A stretch of DNA of 15,019 bases from JAXGVG01 sp040773965. GTDB lineage: Bacteria; Pseudomonadota; Alphaproteobacteria; UBA9219. The translations under genes were made by a program, and so were the position numbers. The stretch is taken from assembly GCA_040773965.1 (NCBI GenBank), contig JAXGVG010000032.1, positions 1-15,019 of the forward strand, written 5' to 3'. Of this stretch, positions 1 to 6,131 are shown in pieces (position 1 is the first letter of the stretch; every line of letters starts with the position of its first letter). The notes below the pieces were generated by a model. The model was not told where the DNA came from. It ran no database searches and worked only from the letters and a program-made list of their open reading frames with translations.

Positions 1-216
1 GAGGGGCGGCTGCGCAAGTACTACGAGGAAGTGGTGCTTATGGAGCAGGTTTACGTCGTCGATGGCGAGACAAAGGTCGGTAAAGTCGTCGAAAACGCCG
101 CCAAAACGCTCGGCGCTTCTGTAAAAATCGCCGCTTTTGCGCGATTCCAGTTGGGCGAAGGCATCGAAAAGAAGGAAGACGACTTCGCGGCCGAAGTGGC
201 GAAAATGGCCGGGTAG
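1..216 (+). CDS. tsf: Elongation factor Ts, C-terminal part (partial)
   Basis: The frame is open from the first base of the window and ends at TAG 214-216, giving the last 71 residues; the start lies upstream of the window. EF-Ts is the guanine-nucleotide exchange factor that regenerates EF-Tu-GTP in the cytoplasm during translation. The visible part has the typical EF-Ts C-terminal pattern: a YYEEVVLMEQ segment, then V-DGETKV, and near the end a FQLGEGIEKKEDDFAAEV stretch, which strongly resembles alphaproteobacterial EF-Ts. It is followed by pyrH and frr, the usual tsf–pyrH–frr order. The gap to pyrH (111 bases) is almost filled by an inverted repeat. An ATG at 40 and a GTG at 31 are internal and not the real start. 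Confidence 0.95.
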   Translation, partial: EGRLRKYYEEVVLMEQVYVVDGETKVGKVVENAAKTLGASVKIAAFARFQLGEGIEKKEDDFAAEVAKMAG

Positions 217-217
217 G

Positions 218-312
218 GAGGGATCGGGGATCGGCATTCAGGGATCAGGTTTTAAGCTCTATTCACCTTTGCGGAAAAGTAGGCTATTTCTGATCGCTGA
301 CCCCAATCCCTC
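218..312. repeat. Imperfect inverted-repeat element between tsf and pyrH
   Basis: Two nested arm pairs are visible. The outer arms are 218-229 (GAGGGATCGGGG) and 301-312 (CCCCAATCCCTC), complementary at 11 of 12 positions. The inner arms are 238-248 (TCAGGGATCAG) and 290-300 (CTGATCGCTGA), complementary at 10 of 11. Eight bases (230-237) bulge on the 5' side only, and the loop is about 41 bases (249-289). The 5' half also contains three GGGATC(G/A)G units at 220-227, 227-234 and 241-248. Four GATC sites lie within 222-295. The element begins just after the tsf stop and ends 15 bases before the pyrH ATG. It could be a REP- or MITE-like palindrome, or an mRNA hairpin acting on tsf 3'-end processing or pyrH translation. 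No strong T-run follows it, so it is not a classic intrinsic terminator. Confidence 0.7.
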
Positions 313-327
313 TATTTGGTATCCCCT

Positions 328-1092
328 ATGACAAAAAAGAAATCTTCAAAAAAAGCCCTTTCCAAACCGCTTTACAAGCGCGTGCTGCTTAAGCTCTCGG
401 GCGAGGCCCTGATGGGGAAGCGGGATTACGGCCTTGAACCGGAAGTCGTTGACCGCGTCGCGGCCGAGATTAAAACCGTGGCGGCGATGGGTGTGGAAGT
501 GTGCGTCGTTATCGGCGGCGGGAATATCTTTCGCGGCGTCTCGGGCGCGGCGCACGGCGTCGACCGTGCGACCGGCGATTACATGGGCATGCTGGCCACC
601 GTCATCAACGCCATGGCCATGCAGAACGCGCTGGAAAAGACCGGCGTTCAGACGCGCGTGCTGTCCGCCATTCCGATGGCATCCCTGTGCGAGCCCTACA
701 TCCGCCGTCGCGCGATGAGGCATATGGAGAAGGGCCGCGTCGTGATCTTCGCGGCGGGCACGGGCAACCCGTTCTTTACGACGGATTCGGCGGCCGCGTT
801 GCGCGCGGCAGAAATGCAATGCGACGCGCTTATCAAGGGCACGAAGGTCGATGGCGTCTACAGCGCCGATCCGGTCAAGGTGAAAAAGGCCAAGCGTTTC
901 GCTCGCCTCCGCTATCTGGACGTTCTTTCGAAGGATCTCGAGGTGATGGATACGTCGGCCATTTCGCTGGCGCGGCAGAGCAAAATCCCCATCCTCGTTT
1001 TCTCTATCTTCACCCACGGCGCTTTCGCCGAAGTGGTGCAGGGGAAGGGGCGGTTTACGATTATTACGGACAAGAAGGACGGGAAGCCATGA
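328..1092 (+). CDS. pyrH: Uridylate kinase (UMP kinase)
   Basis: UMP kinase phosphorylates UMP to UDP with ATP in cytoplasmic pyrimidine nucleotide synthesis; the bacterial enzyme is a hexamer of the amino-acid-kinase fold. The 254-residue product shows the family landmarks: KLSGEAL at residues 22-28 (phosphate binding), IGGGNIFRG at 62-70, DYMGMLATV from Asp84, GTGNPFFTTD at 144-153 and an ALIKGTKVDGVY segment further on. I chose ATG 328 because a longer TTG start at 316 adds nothing conserved. The first dozen residues are lysine-rich and extend slightly beyond the usual start near SKPLYKR. No clear Shine-Dalgarno precedes the ATG; the bases just upstream (CCCCT) follow the inverted repeat at 218-312. 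Its stop overlaps the frr start as ATGA. Confidence 0.96.
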   Translation: MTKKKSSKKALSKPLYKRVLLKLSGEALMGKRDYGLEPEVVDRVAAEIKTVAAMGVEVCVVIGGGNIFRGVSGAAHGVDRATGDYMGMLATVINAMAMQNALEKTGVQTRVLSAIPMASLCEPYIRRRAMRHMEKGRVVIFAAGTGNPFFTTDSAAALRAAEMQCDALIKGTKVDGVYSADPVKVKKAKRFARLRYLDVLSKDLEVMDTSAISLARQSKIPILVFSIFTHGAFAEVVQGKGRFTIITDKKDGKP

Positions 1093-1637
1093 ACCTCGAT
1101 CAAACCAAACAGCGCATGGAAGGCGCTTTTGAGAACCTTCGCAAGGAATTCGCTGGGCTTCGCACGGGCCGCGCGTCGACGGCCATGCTCGACCCCGTGC
1201 AGGTCGAAGCTTACGGCGGCACGATGCCGCTCAATCAGGTGGGCAACATCAGCGTGCCGGAGCCGCGTTTACTCACCGTGCAGGTATGGGACAAGGGCCT
1301 TGTGAAAGCGGTCGAAAAAGCGATCCGCGAAGCCGGCCTCGGCCTGAACCCGCAACCCGACGGCGCGTTAATTCGCGTGCCTGTCCCCGAACTGAGTTCG
1401 GAACGTCGGCAGGAACTTGTCAAGATTTGCGGCAAATACACGGAGCAGGCGCGCGTGGCCGTGCGCAACGTTCGCCGCGACGCGATGGATGATCTGAAAA
1501 AGCAGGAAAAGGAAAAAAAGATTTCGAAAGACGAGTTCGGGACCCAATGCGACAAAGTGCAGGAGTTGACGGATCAGGTCATCAAGAAAATTGACGAGGT
1601 CTTATCCCATAAAGAAAAAGAGATTATGACGGTGTGA
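1089..1637 (+). CDS. frr: Ribosome recycling factor
   Basis: With EF-G, RRF splits the post-termination ribosome complex in the cytoplasm. The product is 182 residues, close to the usual 185. It opens with a helical MNLDQTKQRMEGAFENL segment and continues with the hallmark LRTGRAS at residues 24-30, then the NISVPEPRLLTVQVWD beta-rich domain II segment, and a charged KKQEKEKKISKDE helix near the C terminus, all typical of RRF. The start ATG 1089 overlaps the pyrH stop by four bases, and GGGAAG at 1081-1086 serves as ribosome-binding site. The frame stays open upstream through pyrH, but that stretch is only a shadow of pyrH. A probable terminator follows in the 147-base gap, so frr likely ends the tsf–pyrH–frr transcription unit. 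Confidence 0.96.
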   Translation: MNLDQTKQRMEGAFENLRKEFAGLRTGRASTAMLDPVQVEAYGGTMPLNQVGNISVPEPRLLTVQVWDKGLVKAVEKAIREAGLGLNPQPDGALIRVPVPELSSERRQELVKICGKYTEQARVAVRNVRRDAMDDLKKQEKEKKISKDEFGTQCDKVQELTDQVIKKIDEVLSHKEKEIMTV

Positions 1638-1648
1638 ATCAGAAGGCG

Positions 1649-1680
1649 CCGGCAAACAACCGGAAACTGCCGGGAAACCC
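1649..1680. repeat. Three short imperfect CCGG-AAAC direct repeats
   Basis: CCGGCAAAC, CCGGAAAC and CCGGGAAAC begin at 1649, 1660 and 1670, spaced 11 and 10 bases apart, roughly one helical turn. They start 12 bases after the frr stop and run directly into the terminator-like hairpin. They may be a chance low-complexity stretch or a phased binding site. Confidence 0.35.
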
Positions 1681-1711
1681 TCTTCCTTGAGGAGAAGAGG
1701 TTTATTGTTTT
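1675..1711 (+). terminator. Probable Rho-independent terminator after frr
   Basis: A stem is formed by AAACC(C)TCTTC at 1675-1685, with one bulged C, and GAAGAGGTTT at 1694-1703; the core CCTCTTC/GAAGAGG is a perfect 7-base match. The loop is 8 bases (1686-1693). The 3' arm runs into the T-rich TTTATTGTTTT at 1701-1711. This would end the tsf–pyrH–frr unit and imply that panD and the genes after it have their own promoter in 1712-1784. No convincing promoter is visible there; TTGTGA (1710-1715) and TTTTAT (1734-1739) with 18-base spacing is only a weak candidate. Confidence 0.5.
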
Positions 1712-1784
1712 GTGAAGCTTTTGCCCCGCCTCGTTTTATGGCATATTCCGCTCCGTCGTCGTGGGGGCCAGCAGGAAACCATAC

Positions 1785-2126
1785 ATGCACGTCAAGCAGT
1801 TGAAGTCGAAAATTCACCGGGCGCGCCTGACGAAGGTCGACATCGACTACGAAGGTAGCATATCCATCGACCGCGACCTGATTGAGGCGGGACGGCTGGA
1901 GCCTTTCGAGTCCGTGCATGTGTGGAACGTGAGCACGGGCGCGCGGCTGGAGACTTATGTCATTGAGGCTCCTGCCGGTTCGGGCGAAGTCGGGTTGAAT
2001 GGCGCGGCGGCGCGCGGCGCTTCCGTGGGCGATATTATTATTATCGCCAGCTGGGTCTGGCGCGATGCGGAGGAAAGTTTCCATCCGGTTGTTATTTTGG
2101 TTGATGAAATGAATCGGATGAAATAG
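1785..2126 (+). CDS. panD: Aspartate 1-decarboxylase proenzyme
   Basis: PanD decarboxylates L-aspartate to beta-alanine for pantothenate and coenzyme A synthesis, in the cytoplasm. It is made as a proenzyme that cleaves itself at Gly-Ser to form a pyruvoyl group. With ATG 1785 as start, the 113-residue product aligns with the E. coli numbering: Lys9, His11, Tyr22, the YEGS cleavage site with Gly24-Ser25, Trp47, Arg54, Thr57, Tyr58 and the NGAAA loop from Asn72 are all in register. AGGAAA at 1773-1778 is a good ribosome-binding site for this ATG, whereas the in-frame GTG at 1761 has none. The protein is somewhat shorter at the C terminus than the 126-residue E. coli enzyme. It sits between frr and uppS, which are normally adjacent in Alphaproteobacteria, and no other pan gene is near. 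The same 10-base word GGCATATTCC flanks it on both sides. Confidence 0.95.
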   Translation: MHVKQLKSKIHRARLTKVDIDYEGSISIDRDLIEAGRLEPFESVHVWNVSTGARLETYVIEAPAGSGEVGLNGAAARGASVGDIIIIASWVWRDAEESFHPVVILVDEMNRMK

Positions 2127-2147
2127 GCATATTCCTTCCGGAAATAG

Positions 2148-2885
2148 ATGAAAATCGTGTCGCAAGCTTTTCAAAACACTTCCAAACTCCACGTCGCCAT
2201 TATCATGGACGGCAATGGCCGATGGGCGGCCGCGCGCGGGCTGCCTCGCTCCATGGGGCATCGGGCGGGCATTGAGTCTGTTCAGAAAACGCTTAAGGCC
2301 GCCCGGGATTTGCCCATCAGCCACCTGACGCTTTACAGCTTTTCCTCCGAGAACTGGCGCCGTCCTATGACGGAGATCAACGAGCTTATGCAACTCTTGC
2401 GCTACTACCTGCGCAGCGAACTGTCCACCATGCACAAGGAAGGCGTGCGCATTAAAGTCATAGGTGAGCGGGATCAGTTACCGCCCGATATTATCGATCT
2501 TATTGAGCAGGCCGAGGAAGTCACGAAGGATAACGAGGCGCTGACGCTGATTATCGCGCTGAGCTATGGCGGGCGGCAGGAAATCGCGGCGGCAGCCAAG
2601 AGTCTCGCCAAGGCCGTCGAGCGGGGCGATCTGAAAGCCGACGCTATCGACGAGGAAAAACTGGAATCGTGCTTGTTCACGGCGGGTATTCCCGACCCCG
2701 ATCTGGTGATTCGCACGAGCGGCGAAAAACGCATTTCGAACTTTCTGCTATGGCAATCCGCCTATGCCGAGTATGTTTTCCTCGATGTTTATTGGCCCGA
2801 CTTCACGGCCGGGCATCTAAAGGAAGCCATCGCCGAATTCCAAAGCCGCGAACGCCGTTATGGAGATACCGTTAACCGTGCCTGA
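2148..2885 (+). CDS. uppS: Isoprenyl transferase (undecaprenyl diphosphate synthase)
   Basis: UppS adds isopentenyl diphosphate units in cis to farnesyl diphosphate, giving the C55 carrier lipid for peptidoglycan and LPS sugars. The 245-residue product has HVAIIMDGNGRWA at residues 15-27 with catalytic Asp21, then the YSFSSENWRRP segment and the C-terminal RTSGEKRISNFLLWQ substrate-binding signature, with FLDVYWPDF following. ATG 2148 is preceded by GGAAA (2140-2144), a rather close ribosome-binding site; the only other candidate, GTG 2157, would remove three unconserved residues. The gene lies 21 bases after panD and its 3' end overlaps cdsA. Its product needs precursors from the MEP pathway, to which the nearby dxr contributes. 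Confidence 0.96.
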   Translation: MKIVSQAFQNTSKLHVAIIMDGNGRWAAARGLPRSMGHRAGIESVQKTLKAARDLPISHLTLYSFSSENWRRPMTEINELMQLLRYYLRSELSTMHKEGVRIKVIGERDQLPPDIIDLIEQAEEVTKDNEALTLIIALSYGGRQEIAAAAKSLAKAVERGDLKADAIDEEKLESCLFTAGIPDPDLVIRTSGEKRISNFLLWQSAYAEYVFLDVYWPDFTAGHLKEAIAEFQSRERRYGDTVNRA

Positions 2886-3753
2886 TATTCTTTCGCGTCT
2901 GAAGTCAAAAATCGACCCCGCCAATTTGCGGCTGCGCATCGTTTCGGCCTTTGTTCTCGCGCCATTGGTGCTCGTTTGCATTTATTTCGGCGGCTGGCTG
3001 TATGCGGTTGTGACGATCCTCTTTATGGCGCTCGCCATGCATGAGTGGCTGAAGGTGGTCAGTCCCTCCGCCTCTCCTGGCGTTATCATAACGGCGCATA
3101 GCGTGCTTCTGGCTACCTTTGGGCTTGGATTTGTCGTCTGGTTGTTGGGTTCGGCCAGCGTGTTTGATTTTTTGGGCGCCAGTCACGCCCGGATGGCAAC
3201 GCGTATAATTATATGCCTTTTGTTTGAATTGCTGTTGTTTGCGGTTCTTTATGGCGTTGCCGTCTCCGACAAGAAAAAAACCGCCGGATGGGTGCTGATG
3301 GGCCTTCTTTACATTGGCATCGGCGGCATAGCGTTGTTATGGGCGCGTTTCATGGGCATGAAACATGCCTATTTCCTTTTTTTGACCGTGTGGGTGACGG
3401 ATATCGGCGCTTATTTGGCCGGTCAGTTAATCGGGGGGCCCAGGCTCGCTCCTGAAATAAGCCCCAAAAAGACTTGGGCGGGTCTCTTTGGCGGCATGGC
3501 TTTTGCGGCACTCTTTGGTTATGGTGTCGCAACCGGATTCGGCTCAACCCAGACGTGGGGAGCTGTCAAGCTGGCCCTGGTGCTGGCGGTTGTGGCGCAG
3601 CTGGGGGACTTGTTCGAGTCCTATGTGAAGCGCCAAATGAGTGTAAAGGATAGCGGCCGTTTGATCCCCGGACACGGCGGGGTTTTGGATCGCATTGATG
3701 GACTGTTGTTTGCAGCCGTCTTTTTTGTCCTTTTGTATTTAATAGGGGTCTGA
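2860..3753 (+). CDS. cdsA: Phosphatidate cytidylyltransferase (CDP-diglyceride synthase)
   Basis: CdsA converts phosphatidic acid and CTP to CDP-diacylglycerol in the inner membrane, the branch point for all membrane phospholipids. The 297-residue product is very hydrophobic, with about seven to eight predicted membrane segments. It ends with the full CDP-alcohol cytidylyltransferase signature: S254-x-x-K257-R258, K263-D264, then PGHGG at 270-274 and D277-R278-I279-D280. ATG 2860 overlaps the uppS end by 26 bases and has no ribosome-binding site. GTG 2878 (overlap of 8, with GGAG at 2862-2865 about 12 bases upstream) is a real alternative start that would remove six residues. The stop is one base away from the dxr start, so the two are probably translated together. 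Confidence 0.94.
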   Translation: MEIPLTVPDILSRLKSKIDPANLRLRIVSAFVLAPLVLVCIYFGGWLYAVVTILFMALAMHEWLKVVSPSASPGVIITAHSVLLATFGLGFVVWLLGSASVFDFLGASHARMATRIIICLLFELLLFAVLYGVAVSDKKKTAGWVLMGLLYIGIGGIALLWARFMGMKHAYFLFLTVWVTDIGAYLAGQLIGGPRLAPEISPKKTWAGLFGGMAFAALFGYGVATGFGSTQTWGAVKLALVLAVVAQLGDLFESYVKRQMSVKDSGRLIPGHGGVLDRIDGLLFAAVFFVLLYLIGV

Positions 3754-3754
3754 C

Positions 3755-4969
3755 ATGAGCATGGTCTCCGTAAAGGCGAAAAAGAGATTGCCGCTTGCCA
3801 TTAATCAGCGGCGGCGCGTGACCATTCTCGGTTCGACGGGTTCCGTGGGTTGCCAGACCATCGACCTCATTCTGCGCGCGCCTGAAAAATACGAGGTCGT
3901 GGCCCTGACGGCCCGCAACAACGTCGAAAAACTGGCGGAACAGGCCCGGCGGCTGCGTCCCGAAGTGGCCGTTATCGCCGACGAAACCAAATATGAAAGC
4001 CTGAAGACGGCTCTGAACGGATCGCGCATTAACGTGGCTGCGGGCGCCGATGCCGTGGCGGCAGCGGCGGAAATGGAAAGCGACTGGGTCATGGTGGCCA
4101 TCGTGGGCGCGGCCGGATTGCCGGGGACGCTGGCGGCGGCGCACAGGGGGGCCATCGTCGCGTTTGCCAACAAGGAAACGCTCGTGTGCGCCGGGCCCCT
4201 GATGATGAAGCTTGTGGCCGAGGCGGGGGCGCAGCTTTTGCCTGTGGACAGCGAACACAACGCGATCTGGCAGGTCTTCGACTTTGATAAGCGCGAGGCC
4301 ATTTCGCGTTTGATTTTAACAGCCTCCGGCGGTCCGTTTCGCACGCTGAGCCGTGAAAAGATGGCAACCATGACTCCGGAACAGGCGATCAAGCATCCCG
4401 TCTGGAGCATGGGATCGAAAATCTCCATCGACAGCGCGACGCTCATGAACAAGGCGCTGGAAGTCATCGAGGCGCATTTCCTTTTCCAGATGCCCGACGA
4501 AAAGATCGACGTCGTCGTGCATCCGCAGTCGGTCGTTCACAGCATGGTCGAATACGCGGACGGCTCCATCCTCGCGCAACTCGGCTCGCCCGATATGCGC
4601 ACGCCCATCGGCTATACGCTGGCCTGGCCGGAGCGCATGGAAACGCCCGCTGCCAAACTGGACCTGGCCAAGCTGGGGCAACTGACGTTTGAAAGCCCCG
4701 ATCCCGTGAAGTTTCCGGCGTTGCGCCTTGGCCGCGAAGCCATGAAGCTGGGCGGCACGGCGCCCGCGCTTCTTAACGCGGCGAACGAAGTCGCGGTGCA
4801 GGCGTTTCTTGACAAGCGGATCAAGTTTCTTGACATTGAAACGGTCAATGAAAGAACGCTAAACCACGGTCCCGTCGCGCCCCTCACAGACCTCGAGGTG
4901 TTGCGGGAAGCCGATAACGCGGCGCGACGCTATGCCGAGGAGCAGGTGCAGCGCCTGTCGGCTTCTTAA
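3755..4969 (+). CDS. dxr: 1-deoxy-D-xylulose 5-phosphate reductoisomerase
   Basis: Dxr rearranges and reduces DXP to 2-C-methyl-D-erythritol 4-phosphate with NADPH, the committed step of the MEP isoprenoid pathway, in the cytoplasm. The product is 404 residues. The NADPH-binding GSTGSVG loop is at 26-32. The metal-binding residues are present: Asp165 and Glu167 in VDSEHN, and Glu236 in the MNKALE segment. The flexible loop region SGGPFR and the HPVWSMG segment are also there. About ten residues between VDSEHN and SGGPFR are missing compared with E. coli Dxr, and there is a basic N-terminal extension of about 15 residues, so the overall length is similar. ATG 3755 has AGGGG at 3743-3747; ATG 3761 is a possible alternative. 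The enzyme is the target of fosmidomycin. Confidence 0.96.
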   Translation: MSMVSVKAKKRLPLAINQRRRVTILGSTGSVGCQTIDLILRAPEKYEVVALTARNNVEKLAEQARRLRPEVAVIADETKYESLKTALNGSRINVAAGADAVAAAAEMESDWVMVAIVGAAGLPGTLAAAHRGAIVAFANKETLVCAGPLMMKLVAEAGAQLLPVDSEHNAIWQVFDFDKREAISRLILTASGGPFRTLSREKMATMTPEQAIKHPVWSMGSKISIDSATLMNKALEVIEAHFLFQMPDEKIDVVVHPQSVVHSMVEYADGSILAQLGSPDMRTPIGYTLAWPERMETPAAKLDLAKLGQLTFESPDPVKFPALRLGREAMKLGGTAPALLNAANEVAVQAFLDKRIKFLDIETVNERTLNHGPVAPLTDLEVLREADNAARRYAEEQVQRLSAS

Positions 4970-4982
4970 CGGGAACGGAAAA

Positions 4983-6131
4983 ATGGAACCTTTCTTGGCC
5001 TTTTCATCCAGTGTGCTTCACTACGCGATTCCCTTTCTGGTTGTGCTCGGCATCGTGGTGTTTGTGCACGAATTCGGTCATTTCTGGATTGCCCGTTTAA
5101 GCGGCGTGCGCGTCGAGAGTTTCTCCATCGGTTTCGGCCATGAGCTTTGGGGGCGCGAGGACAAGCGCGGCACGCGCTGGAAGGTGGCATGGCTGCCCCT
5201 GGGCGGCTATGTCAAGATGTTCGGCGACAGTGACCCATCGAGCGCCCGGCCGGATGAAAAAGTCAAAACGATGACGGAAGACGAAAAGAAAGTCGCCTTC
5301 TATCATCAGCCGGTCGGCAAACGCTTCGCCATTGTCGCGGCGGGTCCCGCCGCAAATTATATTTTTGCCATCCTCGTTTTGGCTTTGCTGTTTTTGTTCA
5401 ACGGCCAGCCATACACGCCGCCCGTCGTGAACGAGGTTCAGGAAAACAGCGCGGCCATGAAGGCGGGCATCGTGCCCGGCGACAGGGTTCTGAGCATCGG
5501 CGGCGAAACCACGGACAGCTTCGAGGACATTAAACGCGTCATCATGTTGAACACCGGCACGCCGGTCGACATTGCGCTTGAGCGCGGCGGCGCGCGCAAG
5601 GTGATTCGGGCTACCCCCGAAGTTGTGCCCATGACCGACCGGTTTGGCGGAGAGCACAAAATGGCGCGTCTAGGCATCGTTTCGGAAGGAATGGAGTTTC
5701 GCTCGCTTTCGGTTCCGGCGGCCTTGCAACAGGCCGTGATGGAAAGCTGGAACCTGACGGCTACGACGCTGGAAGCCGTCTGGCAAATGATTATGGGGGT
5801 CCGCAACGCGGACGGCCTCAGCGGACCTCTTCGAATCGCTGAAATGTCAGGCAAAATCGCGCAGGAAGGCACCGCCGCCTTTGTTCTCTTTTTAGCCCAT
5901 ATTTCCGTGAGCCTCGGCCTGGTAAATCTTTTCCCCATCCCCTTGCTTGATGGCGGCCATCTGGTATTTTACGCTGCGGAGAAAGTACGTGGCCGTCCTC
6001 TCGGCGACCGGGCGCAGGAAATCGGCGCCTGGATCGGGTTGTTTCTGGTCGCCATGCTTATGCTCTTTGCGACGTGGAACGATCTCGTGCATCTGCGTGT
6101 TGTGTCTTACATTTATGGTTTGTTCTCTTGA
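4983..6131 (+). CDS. rseP: Site-2 intramembrane zinc metalloprotease (RseP/MmpA type)
   Basis: Site-2 proteases cleave membrane-bound regulators within the bilayer, for example anti-sigma factors in the envelope stress response (RseP) or polar proteins in Caulobacter (MmpA). The 382-residue product has the zinc motif H29-E30-F31-G32-H33 in the first membrane segment, a second membrane segment around 115-140, one PDZ domain around 146-214, and two further segments around 298-328 and 345-370. The third ligand, Asp323, is in NLFPIPLLDGGH. E. coli RseP is about 450 residues with two PDZ domains, so this is the shorter single-PDZ form usual in Alphaproteobacteria. I chose ATG 4983, 13 bases after the dxr stop, behind GGGAACGGA; the frame opens earlier inside dxr but without a conserved sequence. 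The natural substrate cannot be told from this window. Confidence 0.94.
   Translation: MEPFLAFSSSVLHYAIPFLVVLGIVVFVHEFGHFWIARLSGVRVESFSIGFGHELWGREDKRGTRWKVAWLPLGGYVKMFGDSDPSSARPDEKVKTMTEDEKKVAFYHQPVGKRFAIVAAGPAANYIFAILVLALLFLFNGQPYTPPVVNEVQENSAAMKAGIVPGDRVLSIGGETTDSFEDIKRVIMLNTGTPVDIALERGGARKVIRATPEVVPMTDRFGGEHKMARLGIVSEGMEFRSLSVPAALQQAVMESWNLTATTLEAVWQMIMGVRNADGLSGPLRIAEMSGKIAQEGTAAFVLFLAHISVSLGLVNLFPIPLLDGGHLVFYAAEKVRGRPLGDRAQEIGAWIGLFLVAMLMLFATWNDLVHLRVVSYIYGLFS

Noticed and set aside
501..1088. Open extension upstream of frr in the same frame, inside pyrH
   Set aside because: An arginine-rich translation typical of an out-of-frame reading of pyrH; frr starts at ATG 1089 with a good ribosome-binding site.
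1602..2435. Minus-strand open frame (277 codons) spanning the frr end, the gap, panD and the start of uppS
   Set aside because: It crosses two well-supported plus-strand genes and the terminator, and its translation shows no domain.
4932..4982. Longer rseP start inside dxr
   Set aside because: It adds 17 unconserved residues before the hydrophobic N terminus and lacks a ribosome-binding site; ATG 4983 fits better.
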